Below are positions 56,367 to 64,000 of a DNA stretch of 64,000 bases, in pieces. The DNA is taken from NCBI RefSeq assembly GCF_002188465.1, contig NZ_NINW01000037.1, positions 1 to 64,000 on the forward strand, given 5' to 3'. The notes beneath the pieces are model-generated. The model saw only the letters and a list, made by a program, of their open reading frames with translations, made no database searches and was not told the DNA's origin. The translations under genes were made by a program, and so were the position numbers. The stretch is from Pigmentiphaga sp. NML080357 (lineage in GTDB: Bacteria > Pseudomonadota > Gammaproteobacteria > Burkholderiales > Burkholderiaceae_B). Numbering within the stretch: the stretch's first letter is position 1; every line of letters starts with the position of its first letter.

Positions 56367-57711
56367 CGGCAGTTTCGGCCAGGCGCTGCTTGCGCGGCCC
56401 GACCTCCTCGAGTTTGGGGGTATGCGCGGGCAGCCAGCCGGCCCACGCAGGGAAACGACGCAGGAAGTGGAACACGATGAACGAGGTCGCCATCCGCCAG
56501 ATCGGCCGGGGCCGGGTGTCGCGGGCCGAGACTTCGCGGCAGTAGCGCTCGACCAGCGTGTCTAGCCGCTCGCGCAGCACGCGATTGAATTGCTCGTCGC
56601 GAATGACGAGGTTGGCCTCGAGATTCAGCGACAGGCTCAAGGGATCCAGGTTGCTCGATCCCACGGTGGACCAGCTGTCGTCCGCCACCGCTACCTTGCC
56701 ATGCAGCGGACGCTCGCAATACTCGTAGATGCGCACCCCTGCGCCCAGCAGATAATCGTGCAGCATGCGCGCCCCGACCTTGACGATGGGCATGTCCGGC
56801 TCGCCCTGCAGGATCAGCCGCACGCGCACGCCGCGCCGGGCGGCGTTGCGCAGGTCGCGCAGCAGCCGGTACCCGGGAAAGAAATAGGCGTTGGCGATCG
56901 TCAGGTCGTGGCGCGCGGCGCGCACGGCAATCCGGTAGTGCTGTTCGATGTCGGTCCGGTGCGCTTCGTTGTCGCGCACGACGAACAGGCAATCGGCGCC
57001 GCCTTCGCTCCGCGTTTCGCCGGCCCGGGCGCCCTGGCCGTTCCTCGCCTGCCGCCGCGTCTTTTCGCGCCGCATCGTCCCGGTCCGGACGAAATCGCGG
57101 ATCTGCGCCACGATCGGGCCGCGCACCTCGATGGCATAGTCCTGCTTGGCGCTCGGGCCGAAATCCGCGAGGTGGTCGGCCGAGAAATTGATCCCGCCCA
57201 CGAAGGCCGTTTCGCCATCCACGACCAGCAGCTTGCGATGCATGCGGCGGAACACGTTGGTGCGCATGCCCAGCAGCTTGGGACGCGGGTCGAACACCTG
57301 GAAGTGCACTCCCGCGTCGGTCAGGCTGGCGAGGAATTCGTCCGACAGGTCGACCGACCCATAGCCGTCGACCAGGACGGTCACGAAAACGCCGCGCCGC
57401 GCCGCCTCGACCAGCACGTCGCGCAGCGTGTTGCCCACCTTGTCCTCGAAAAGGATGAACGTCTCGAGCAATACTTCGCTGCGCGCCTGCCTGATCGCGT
57501 CGAACACGCGGGGGAAAAACGCTTCGCCGTTCTCCAGCAGTTCGATCTTGTTGCCCGGGACCCATTGCTGGCTCGCCGGCGCCGCCGGCATGCCGCGACG
57601 GTGCCGGTCATCCCGCCGGCCCGGCGCGGGACGCCGGCCACGCTCGCGCGCGGTGGCGGGGGGAGTGTCCTCCCCTCGCGAGGGAGATCTGCGTTGGAAC
57701 GAGCCGCTCAT
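56341..57711 (-). CDS. clsB: Cardiolipin synthase B
   Basis: A 456-residue phospholipase-D-family enzyme. The two HKD motifs are HRKLLVVDGETAFVGG and HGKVAVADDSWSTVGSSN. ClsB-type enzymes form cardiolipin from phosphatidylglycerol, and E. coli ClsB also makes phosphatidylglycerol. An Arg/Gly-rich insertion (REKTRRQARNGQGARAGETR) between the two halves and a basic N-terminal tail of about 45 residues lengthen it relative to E. coli. ATG 57711 overlaps the ybhP stop (ATGA). Confidence 0.93.
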   Translation of the reverse strand: MSGSFQRRSPSRGEDTPPATARERGRRPAPGRRDDRHRRGMPAAPASQQWVPGNKIELLENGEAFFPRVFDAIRQARSEVLLETFILFEDKVGNTLRDVLVEAARRGVFVTVLVDGYGSVDLSDEFLASLTDAGVHFQVFDPRPKLLGMRTNVFRRMHRKLLVVDGETAFVGGINFSADHLADFGPSAKQDYAIEVRGPIVAQIRDFVRTGTMRREKTRRQARNGQGARAGETRSEGGADCLFVVRDNEAHRTDIEQHYRIAVRAARHDLTIANAYFFPGYRLLRDLRNAARRGVRVRLILQGEPDMPIVKVGARMLHDYLLGAGVRIYEYCERPLHGKVAVADDSWSTVGSSNLDPLSLSLNLEANLVIRDEQFNRVLRERLDTLVERYCREVSARDTRPRPIWRMATSFIVFHFLRRFPAWAGWLPAHTPKLEEVGPRKQRLAETADAHPRETG

Positions 57712-58496
57712 AGCACGATCTCCGCCGCCAACGGGGCATGGTCCGACAATGAGGTCCACGGGTGCCGGCCCAGGTGGATGGGCCGCAGCTCCCGCGCGCC
57801 GCGCACGTAGATCCGGTCGAGCGGCAGTATCGGATACCAGGCGGGAAAGGTCCGGGCCAGGCGGCCGCCGGCGTGCTCGTACACCTCGCGCAGGCCGGCG
57901 CAGCCATCCAGCACCCGGCCGGCACGCTGCCGCCAATCGTTGAAGTCGCCGGCGACTACCAGCGGCGCGTCGGCCGGGATTTCCTTCTGCACGAGATGGC
58001 ACAGCAGCTCCAGCTGCCGCCGGCGATGCCTTTCCTGCAGGCCCAGATGCACGCATATGGCGTGCAGGTCGCCGCCGGCGTCGGGCGCCTTGATGATGCA
58101 GTGCAGGAGCCCCCGCCGTTCCGGCCCGCTGATCGAGATGTCGCGGTTCTCGAAACGCACGATAGGAAACTTGGACAGTACCGCGTTGCCGTGGTGACCC
58201 TCCGGATACACCGCATTGCGGCCATAGGCGAAATCCGACCAGATGGTGTCGGCCAGGAACTCGTACTGCGGTGTGGCCGGCCAATCGGCAAAGCGCAGCG
58301 AGTGCTTGACATGGCCGCCAAGCACTTCTTGCAGGAAGACCATGTCGGCCGACACGCTGCGAACCGCTTCGCGCAAGTCGTGCAGGATCAGGCGGCGGTT
58401 GAAAAAACTGAATCCCTTATGGACATTGACGGTAAGGACACGGAAGGTCAACCGGTCCTGCCCGTCGGGCGTCCGACTGTCGATATCCTGGTTCAT
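57708..58496 (-). CDS. ybhP: Endonuclease/exonuclease/phosphatase-family protein YbhP
   Basis: A 262-residue EEP-fold metal hydrolase. TVNVHKGFSFFNRR, the metal glutamate in VFLQEV, the HLGLQERHRRRQ stretch, GDFNDW and the final SLSDHAPL show the complete family pattern. It is the first gene of a ybhP-clsB-ybhN operon, as in E. coli. The substrate is unknown; association with cardiolipin synthase suggests a lipid-related phosphodiester. Confidence 0.92.
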   Translation of the reverse strand: MNQDIDSRTPDGQDRLTFRVLTVNVHKGFSFFNRRLILHDLREAVRSVSADMVFLQEVLGGHVKHSLRFADWPATPQYEFLADTIWSDFAYGRNAVYPEGHHGNAVLSKFPIVRFENRDISISGPERRGLLHCIIKAPDAGGDLHAICVHLGLQERHRRRQLELLCHLVQKEIPADAPLVVAGDFNDWRQRAGRVLDGCAGLREVYEHAGGRLARTFPAWYPILPLDRIYVRGARELRPIHLGRHPWTSLSDHAPLAAEIVL

Positions 58497-58526
58497 GCGG
58501 ACGCCGACCGCAAGAACCGTTCCCGG

Positions 58527-60056
58527 CTATTCCAGCGACAGCCACTGGCGGCCGTCACGCGCCAGCAGCACGTCCGCCGCGGCGGGCCCCTGGCTGCCCG
58601 CACGATAGGAATGGATCTCCCCGCCTTCGGCCCACGCCTGCTGGAACGGCAGGACGGCCTCCCAGCCCAGTTCGATGTCGGCCGCGCGCTGGAACAGCGT
58701 CGCATCGCCGACCATGCAATCGTAGATCAGGGTCTCGTAACCCGAACTGTGGCCGGTCAGGAAGTGGTCCGCGTAGCGGAAATCCATGCTGACCGGGGCG
58801 ATGCGGATCTTGGAGCCCGGCACCTTGGCCTTCATGTGGAAGAACAGCCCCTCGTCCGGCTGGATCTGCAGCACCAGCGTGTTGGCCGGAGGCTTCTCCT
58901 GCGCGCTCTGGCGGAACAGCGCATGGCCCGCGTCCTTGAAGGCGATGACGATCTGGGTCTGCCGCCGCGCAAGCGCCTTGCCGGTGCGAAGGTAGAAGGG
59001 CACGCCGGCCCAGCGCCAGTTGTCGATGCCGAGCTTGAGCGCCACATAGGTCTCGGTCCGGCTGTCGGGCGCGACACCCTCTTCCTCGCGGTAGCCCCGC
59101 ATGGGCTTGCCGCCCACGAGGCCTGACTGGTATTGGCCGCGTACGCTATTCTGCAGCGCCTCGAACGGCGTCTGGATGTGGATCGCATCGAGCAGCTTTT
59201 CCTTCTCGGTGCGCACCGCATCGGCGTCGAACGAATTGGGCGGCTCCATGGCCACCATGGCCAGCAGCTGGAACAGGTGATTGGGCACCATATCGCGCAG
59301 GGCGCCGGTCTGTTCGTAGAACTCCGAGCGGCGCTCCACGCCTATGGCCTCCGCGGCCGTGATCTGGACGTGATCGATGTACAGGCGGTTCCAGCTGCTC
59401 TCGAAGACGCTGTTGGCAAAGCGGGACACGAGGATGTTCTGGACCGTTTCCTTGCCGAGGAAATGGTCGATGCGGAAGATCTGGTTTTCATGGATCACCC
59501 GCGTCAGCTGCTTGTTCAGCTCGCAGGCCGACGGCAGGTCGCGGCCGAACGGCTTCTCGATCACCACGCGCCGCCAGCGGCCGCCGGCCTGCTTGAGAAG
59601 GCCCGCATCGTGCAGGTGCCGCGCAATCGTCTGGAAATAGCCGGGCGCGGTGGCGAAATAGAAGATGACGCCGCCCGACTCGGCGGCCAGCGCCTGGATC
59701 AGTTCCGCGTAGGTCCGCTCGTCCTCGAAGTCGCCCATCAGGTAGGACGTGCGCGCCATGAGCCACTGCCAGACGGAGGGATCGAAACTGGAGGCGGCCT
59801 GGGGCCCTCGCGCGGCAAAGACCTGGTCTATGGATTCCTTCAGGCCGCGGCGAAAGTCCTCATCGTCCAGGCGGCGATGCCCGATGCCTATCACGCGGAA
59901 ATCCGGATGCAGCGAATTGAAGCGCGCGAGGTTGTACAGCGCCGGCATCAGGAGCCGGCCGGTCATGTCGCCGGTCGCTCCGAAGATGACCAGGGTGCAA
60001 CGTGGAGCGGGCTGCAGCGCCACCTGCGGCGCCTGCCTGTTAGTCGGGAAATCCAT
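58527..60056 (-). CDS. zwf: Glucose-6-phosphate 1-dehydrogenase
   Basis: A 509-residue NADP-linked enzyme that oxidises glucose 6-phosphate to 6-phosphogluconolactone. The dinucleotide motif is FGATGDMTGR. The active-site stretch RIDHFLGKE contains the catalytic histidine, and EKPFGRDL is present. The start at 60056 (MDFPTNRQ) has GGAGG upstream and is preferred over ATG 60077. No pgl, edd or eda gene is beside it; ybhP follows 30 bases downstream. Confidence 0.96.
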   Translation of the reverse strand: MDFPTNRQAPQVALQPAPRCTLVIFGATGDMTGRLLMPALYNLARFNSLHPDFRVIGIGHRRLDDEDFRRGLKESIDQVFAARGPQAASSFDPSVWQWLMARTSYLMGDFEDERTYAELIQALAAESGGVIFYFATAPGYFQTIARHLHDAGLLKQAGGRWRRVVIEKPFGRDLPSACELNKQLTRVIHENQIFRIDHFLGKETVQNILVSRFANSVFESSWNRLYIDHVQITAAEAIGVERRSEFYEQTGALRDMVPNHLFQLLAMVAMEPPNSFDADAVRTEKEKLLDAIHIQTPFEALQNSVRGQYQSGLVGGKPMRGYREEEGVAPDSRTETYVALKLGIDNWRWAGVPFYLRTGKALARRQTQIVIAFKDAGHALFRQSAQEKPPANTLVLQIQPDEGLFFHMKAKVPGSKIRIAPVSMDFRYADHFLTGHSSGYETLIYDCMVGDATLFQRAADIELGWEAVLPFQQAWAEGGEIHSYRAGSQGPAAADVLLARDGRQWLSLE

Positions 60057-60232
60057 TACCGCCTCCAAAGCATGCATCGATTATGGCGGCGGCGATATGG
60101 CGCCGCAACACGCGCGCAGCGTCCGCTCACAACTCGTCACCTGCCTGACCGCCCTCGTCCGGTTCCGACCGGGAGCGCCGCCGACCGTTCCCCGCGGCCG
60201 CCGAAACGGCGTCCGCGCCTGCGCCAGGCCGG

Positions 60233-61174
60233 TCACGAATCCGGCCGCGTCGGAGCGTGGGATCCGGGCTTGCCGCCCAGGATGCCGCCCTCGATGCGCT
60301 TCTTGATCAGGTCGATGGTGGCCTGGGCCAGCCGGGTCAACGGCCGCTGCGCGGCCGTCGCGATCACCAGCTGGCTGGTCAGCGCCGGCGACACGATGCG
60401 CGCCGCGCGCAGATGCGGCCGCTGCGAGCGGCCATAGATGGCGTTGCGCGACAACACGGCATAGCCCATGCCGCGGTCGACCAGGTCCAGCAGCGACTCG
60501 ATGGCATCGACTTCCAAAGCCACGGAAAGCGGCACGCCGAGGCGAGCGCATTGCACGTCCAGCAGATTGCGAATCGCATTCGGCTGGCCCGGGGTGATCA
60601 GCGGATAGTGCGCCAGGTCGCGCATTTTGACGCTCTCGGGCATCGCCTTGCCGCCGAGCCCCCGGCGGCCGATCAGGTACAGGTCCTCGGACCAGACGTG
60701 TTCGTACACGGCCTGCTGGCTTACCGGCGGGTTGTACAAGAGCGCGAAGTCGAGACGGCCCAGCAGCAGCCACTCGTACATGGAGACGGTGAGCGCTTCC
60801 ACCACGCCCAGCGACGCGCGCGGAAACGCCGCGCGGAAATCGCTCACCAGATCCACCGTGATCGACTTGCCGACGCTGGGCGGCATGCCCACCACCACCT
60901 TGCCCGAGGGCGAGCCGCGCAGCTCTTCGATCTCCTGCTGGGCCAGGCGTACCTGGTGCAGGATGCCGCGGCCCCGCTCCAGCAGCCGCTTGCCGGCGTC
61001 GGTCGGGATGACGCCGCGGCCGTTGCGTTCGAGCAGATGCTCCTTGAGCTCGACCTCGAGCTGGCGTACGTGCCGGCTGACCACGGGCTGCGACAGGTTG
61101 AGGGTGACGGCCGCCCGGGTTACGCTGCCGAACTCGACCACGCGGACAAAGCATTCGAGTTGTTTCAGGTCCAT
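60233..61174 (-). CDS. LysR-family transcriptional regulator
   Basis: A 313-residue LTTR. The N-terminal helix-turn-helix reads MDLKQLECFVRVVEFGSVTRAAVTLNLSQPVVSRHVRQLEVEL, and an inducer-binding domain follows. MDLKQLE is the usual first sequence, so ATG 61174 is taken; ATG 61192 is possible. It diverges from a Bug protein, LigK-like and LigI-like genes and is the natural activator of that protocatechuate-type operon. Confidence 0.92.
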   Translation of the reverse strand: MDLKQLECFVRVVEFGSVTRAAVTLNLSQPVVSRHVRQLEVELKEHLLERNGRGVIPTDAGKRLLERGRGILHQVRLAQQEIEELRGSPSGKVVVGMPPSVGKSITVDLVSDFRAAFPRASLGVVEALTVSMYEWLLLGRLDFALLYNPPVSQQAVYEHVWSEDLYLIGRRGLGGKAMPESVKMRDLAHYPLITPGQPNAIRNLLDVQCARLGVPLSVALEVDAIESLLDLVDRGMGYAVLSRNAIYGRSQRPHLRAARIVSPALTSQLVIATAAQRPLTRLAQATIDLIKKRIEGGILGGKPGSHAPTRPDS

Positions 61175-61337
61175 CGGAAAGCCCCGATTCATGTTTTTTA
61201 AGCATAACAGCTAGTCCCGATTTGCGGTTTCCAATGGGCGGATCCGCGCCACAATGCGAGTTTGTTCGGATGGCGTCTTGCGCCCCGCCGGACGACAAGG
61301 TGGGCGGACCATCCGCTCCAACGAATTGAGGAAGACA

Positions 61338-62306
61338 ATGATCCGATCCCTGCTCGCGCGCCTGTGCCTTGGCGCCACCGCTACCCTGGTCGCCGCCGGC
61401 GCCCACGCCCAGGAGTTTCCCGCCAAACCGCTGCGCCTGATCGTGCCCTTCGGGCCCGGCGGCGTTGCCGACGTCACCGCCCGGATCGTCGCCCAGGGCC
61501 TGTCCGAGAAGTTCGGCAAGCCGGTCGTGGTCGAGAACATGCCCAGCGCCGGCGGCATCACCGGCGCCGTCACCGTGACCCGCGCAACGCCCGACGGCCA
61601 CACGCTGTTCCTCGTGAGCAACCAGCAAGCCGTCAGCCCGTCGCTGTTCAAGTCGCTGCCCTACGATCCAGTCAAGCAGTTCGCGATGATCTCCATGGTC
61701 GGCTCGTTCGACATCGTCATGGCCGTGGACCAGAGCAGCCCGCTGCGTACCGTCGCCGACGCCATCGCCGCGGCCAAGAAAGATCCGCAGCACTTCAACC
61801 TCGGCACCATCGGCGTCGGCAGCACCCAGCACCTGTCGGCGGAAATGTTCCGCGCCATGGCCGGCCTGGACGTGCCCACCATTCCCTTCAAGTCCAGCGG
61901 CGAAGTCCTGAGCGCCATCAAGGGCAAGAGCGTGCAAGTCATGTTCGAAACCGTGCCCGCGGTCATCGGCAACATCAAGGGCGGCAGCCTGCGCGTGCTG
62001 GGCGTCGCCTCGACCAAGCGCAGCCAACTGTTCCCGGATACGCCCACCATTGCCGAAACCGTGCCAGGCTACGTCTCGGTCTCGTGGAACGGCTTCGCCG
62101 CCCCCGCCGGCACGCCGCCCGCGATCGTCGACAAGCTCAACGCCGCCGTCCGCGAAGTGGTCAAGGACCCGGCCATCAATAAGAAGCTGATCGAAGTGGG
62201 CATGATCCCGCAGACCAACACGCCCAAGGAGTTCCAGGATTTCCTGGTTTCGGAAATCCAGAAGTGGAGCAAGGTTATTGATACGGCCAAGATAGAAAAA
62301 CAATAA
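61338..62306 (+). CDS. Bug/TctC-family periplasmic solute-binding protein
   Basis: A 322-residue orphan Bug protein. The signal peptide ends GAHAQ. FPAKPLRLIVPFGPGGVADVTARIVAQGLSEKFGKPVVVENMPSAGG and the ATPDGHTLFLVSNQQAVS segment are classical. GAGGAAG lies upstream of ATG 61338. It leads the operon with LigK- and LigI-like genes, so it probably binds a pathway acid or its precursor in the periplasm. Confidence 0.93.
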   Translation: MIRSLLARLCLGATATLVAAGAHAQEFPAKPLRLIVPFGPGGVADVTARIVAQGLSEKFGKPVVVENMPSAGGITGAVTVTRATPDGHTLFLVSNQQAVSPSLFKSLPYDPVKQFAMISMVGSFDIVMAVDQSSPLRTVADAIAAAKKDPQHFNLGTIGVGSTQHLSAEMFRAMAGLDVPTIPFKSSGEVLSAIKGKSVQVMFETVPAVIGNIKGGSLRVLGVASTKRSQLFPDTPTIAETVPGYVSVSWNGFAAPAGTPPAIVDKLNAAVREVVKDPAINKKLIEVGMIPQTNTPKEFQDFLVSEIQKWSKVIDTAKIEKQ

Positions 62307-62584
62307 CCCCCCCCTACGCGCTTACGCGCGCCCCCCAGGGGGCGATGCGGGTGGACCGGCGGAGCCGGATCCACCGCATCCTGGGTCTAGGACCGGTATC
62401 TTGGGTTGGGGCACCTGTGCTTCGCTGGCTGCCAGCGGTAGCCACGGTGCCGCAGGCCGAGAAAGCCGTCCTAAACCCAGGGCGCCGCGGCTCCGGCTTT
62501 GCCGGTCCGCCAGCGCCGCCCCCTTGAGGGGGAGCGCGAAGCGCGAGGGGGTGGGCTTCCCATGGCTTCCCTCTTTGGAGAATC
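62307..62584. repeat. Repeat-rich intergenic region, copy E (upstream of ligK-like gene)
   Basis: No gene is seen in these 278 bases. They contain CCCCTACGCGCTTACGCGCG (62311-62330), an imperfect hairpin (62345-62380) nearly identical to 28549-28584, and a block at 62523-62561 matching the right arm of the 30690-30760 palindrome. These pieces occur singly elsewhere and together here, so the element is modular. GGAG at the end serves as Shine-Dalgarno for the next gene. Confidence 0.85.
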
Positions 62585-63289
62585 ATGATGTTGGGTGTAG
62601 TCGTAAGGAAAAAGCCGGCGTTGCCCGAGGGCGCGGCGGAGAAGCTGGCCGCGCAGGGCGTGGCCACGGTGCATGAGGCGCAGGGGCGCAGCGTCGGGCT
62701 GATGAAGCCTTACATGCGGCCGATCTATGCGGGCGCGGCGATTGCCGGGCCGGCGGTGACCGTGCTGGCGCAGCCGGGCGACAACTGGATGCTGCACGTG
62801 GCGGTCGAGCAGTGCTCGCCGGGCGACATCCTCGTCGTGGGCTGCACCACCGAGAATGCCGACGGCATGTTCGGCGACCTGCTCGCCACGTCGCTCAAGG
62901 CCCGCGGCGTGCGCGGCCTCGTCATCGATGCCGGCGTGCGCGACGTGGCCACGCTCACCGCCATGGGCTTCCCGGTCTGGTCCAAGGCCGTCAACGCGCG
63001 CGGCACGGTCAAGGCCACCATCGGCTCGGTCAACGTGCCTATCGTATGCGCCGGCGCGCTGGTCCACCCGGGCGATGCCATCGTCGCCGACGACGACGGC
63101 GTGGCGATCGTGCCGAATGCCCAGGTGGCCTCGGTCGTCCAGAAGGCCGAGAAGCGTGTCCAGGAAGAAGAAGGCAAGCGTGCCCGCCTGGCCGCGGGCG
63201 AACTGGGCCTGGACATCTACAAGATGCGTCCCAAGCTGGAAGAAGCGGGCCTGCGCTATGTCGATTCGCTGGACGAATTGAACGGCTGA
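62585..63289 (+). CDS. ligK: 4-Carboxy-4-hydroxy-2-oxoadipate aldolase / oxaloacetate decarboxylase (LigK-like)
   Basis: A 234-residue protein of the RraA-like aldolase group. The stretch [35 protein letters not shown] and the metal/pyruvate site [28 protein letters not shown] are those of LigK/GalC/ProA. These enzymes split 4-carboxy-4-hydroxy-2-oxoadipate to pyruvate and oxaloacetate in the last step of protocatechuate or gallate 4,5-cleavage. Two ATGs at 62585 and 62588 follow GGAGAATC. The LigI-like gene is next. Confidence 0.92.
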   Translation: MMLGVVVRKKPALPEGAAEKLAAQGVATVHEAQGRSVGLMKPYMRPIYAGAAIAGPAVTVLAQPGDNWMLHVAVEQCSPGDILVVGCTTENADGMFGDLLATSLKARGVRGLVIDAGVRDVATLTAMGFPVWSKAVNARGTVKATIGSVNVPIVCAGALVHPGDAIVADDDGVAIVPNAQVASVVQKAEKRVQEEEGKRARLAAGELGLDIYKMRPKLEEAGLRYVDSLDELNG

Positions 63290-63371
63290 GACCGCCCTTG
63301 GGGGGAGACCTCTCCACCGGACCCCGCGACGATCCGCCGCGGCCATCCTCGAACCTCATCGTTGCTGAATC

Positions 63372-64000
63372 ATGAAAACCTGCGCTGCACCTGACCCCAA
63401 TCCCGTCAAACCGCGCGAAGCGCTGCCTGCCGGCGCCTGCGATGCCCACTGCCACGTGTTCGGCCCCGCCGACCGCTTCCCCTATGCGCCCGATCGCAGC
63501 TATACGCCGCCCGATGCGCCCTTCGAGCGCCTGCGCGAGCTGCATGACTGGCTGGGCCTGGACCGCGCCGTCATCGTGCAGGCAAGCTGCCACGGCGACG
63601 ACAACTCCGCCATGCTCGATGCCATCGCGCGCAGCGAGGGCCGCTACCTCGGCGTGGCCATCGTCAACGGTTCCGAGACCGACGAGCAACTGGCAGACCT
63701 GCATGCCGGCGGCGTGCGCGGCGTGCGTTTCAACTTCGTCCAGCACCTGGGCGGCGCGCCCGACCTGGAGATCTTCGACAAGACCGTCGGCCGCCTGGGC
63801 GAGCTCGGCTGGCACGTCGTGCTGCACCTGGACGCGCAGGACATCGTCACCTACAGCGATCGCATCAACCGCATCCGGGTGCCGTTCGTCATCGACCACA
63901 TGGGTCGCGTACAGGCCGCCAAGGGGCTGGACCAGGAGCCTTTCCGCGCGCTGCTGGAGCTGATGAAGAACCCGCTGGCCTGGGTCAAGGTGTGCGGCGG
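63372..64000 (+). CDS. ligI: 2-Pyrone-4,6-dicarboxylate hydrolase, LigI-like (partial, runs off the window)
   Basis: The first 209 residues of an amidohydrolase-family enzyme. The metal motif is CDAHCHVFGP (residues 23-32). VIVQASCHGDDN, GVRGVRFNFVQHLGG and HVVLHLDAQD match PDC hydrolase. The frame is open to the edge at KVCGG. The enzyme hydrolyses 2-pyrone-4,6-dicarboxylate to 4-oxalomesaconate or its tautomer in protocatechuate 4,5-cleavage. With the LysR, Bug and LigK-like genes it forms the start of a pmd/lig-type operon; hydratase and dioxygenase genes may lie beyond the window. Confidence 0.9.
   Translation, partial: MKTCAAPDPNPVKPREALPAGACDAHCHVFGPADRFPYAPDRSYTPPDAPFERLRELHDWLGLDRAVIVQASCHGDDNSAMLDAIARSEGRYLGVAIVNGSETDEQLADLHAGGVRGVRFNFVQHLGGAPDLEIFDKTVGRLGELGWHVVLHLDAQDIVTYSDRINRIRVPFVIDHMGRVQAAKGLDQEPFRALLELMKNPLAWVKVCG

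Noticed and set aside
60075-60085. A third ATCGATTATGG match to the GntR boxes, upstream of zwf
   Set aside because: Only the 3' part of the box matches, it is not palindromic over 12 bases, and zwf has no link to the catabolic operon. I treat it as chance.

Overview
This is a GC-rich chromosomal window from a betaproteobacterium of the Alcaligenaceae, most likely Bordetella or a close relative such as Achromobacter. The placement rests on the leuC-leuD-leuB-asd-fimV-truA-trpF-trpB-trpA-accD run, several Bug/TctC-type solute-binding proteins, a PagL lipid A deacylase, a betaproteobacterial porin and families of GC-rich intergenic repeats. I see no rRNA, tRNA, CRISPR array, insertion sequence or prophage.

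Layout. Positions 1-11,183 hold a cellulose-synthesis operon on the plus strand (end of a BcsP-like gene, then bcsQ, bcsA, bcsB, bcsZ, bcsC) with overlapping or nearly touching reading frames, closed by a strong terminator. A two-repeat lipoprotein, moaA and pagL follow. From 14,981 to 30,646 the minus strand carries housekeeping genes: accD, trpA, trpB, trpF, truA, fimV, asd, leuB, leuD, leuC, an M48 lipoprotein protease and aroC. A plus-strand tannase-type lipoprotein esterase sits between trpF and truA. A CBS-domain protein precedes aroC.

Positions 31,333-43,634 form a catabolic island and are the most interesting part. A divergent GntR/FCD regulator faces a long plus-strand operon. That operon encodes a fused isochorismatase-like amidase plus alpha/beta hydrolase, an amidohydrolase-2 protein of decarboxylase type, a Bug solute-binding protein, a dihydroxyphthalate-decarboxylase-like protein, a second alpha/beta hydrolase paralogous to the fused domain, a complete branched-chain-type ABC importer, and small LigA-like and LigB-like extradiol dioxygenase subunits. 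I infer uptake and extradiol cleavage of a carboxylated dihydroxy-aromatic, possibly N-heterocyclic, compound, followed by formamide or amide hydrolysis and decarboxylation. The substrate is not known from sequence. Two copies of a 12-bp box lie in the regulator-operon gap.

Positions 43,648-60,056 are a mosaic: a short DUF1232-like fragment, YihY, WrbA, a DUF2069 protein, an FAD-linked oxidase, a small hydrophilic protein, DusA, an orphan ParA-type ATPase, a short-chain dehydrogenase, an SGNH hydrolase, an OpgC-like membrane protein, a porin, a MarR regulator, a ybhP-clsB-ybhN operon and zwf. From 60,233 to the end a LysR regulator faces a Bug protein, a LigK-type aldolase and a LigI-type pyrone hydrolase (cut by the window edge). 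This looks like the start of a protocatechuate 4,5-cleavage operon.

A family of mosaic GC-rich palindromic repeats lies between genes at about 14.2, 26.2, 28.4, 30.7 and 62.3 kb. Functions are read from motifs and family resemblance by eye; no database search was run.
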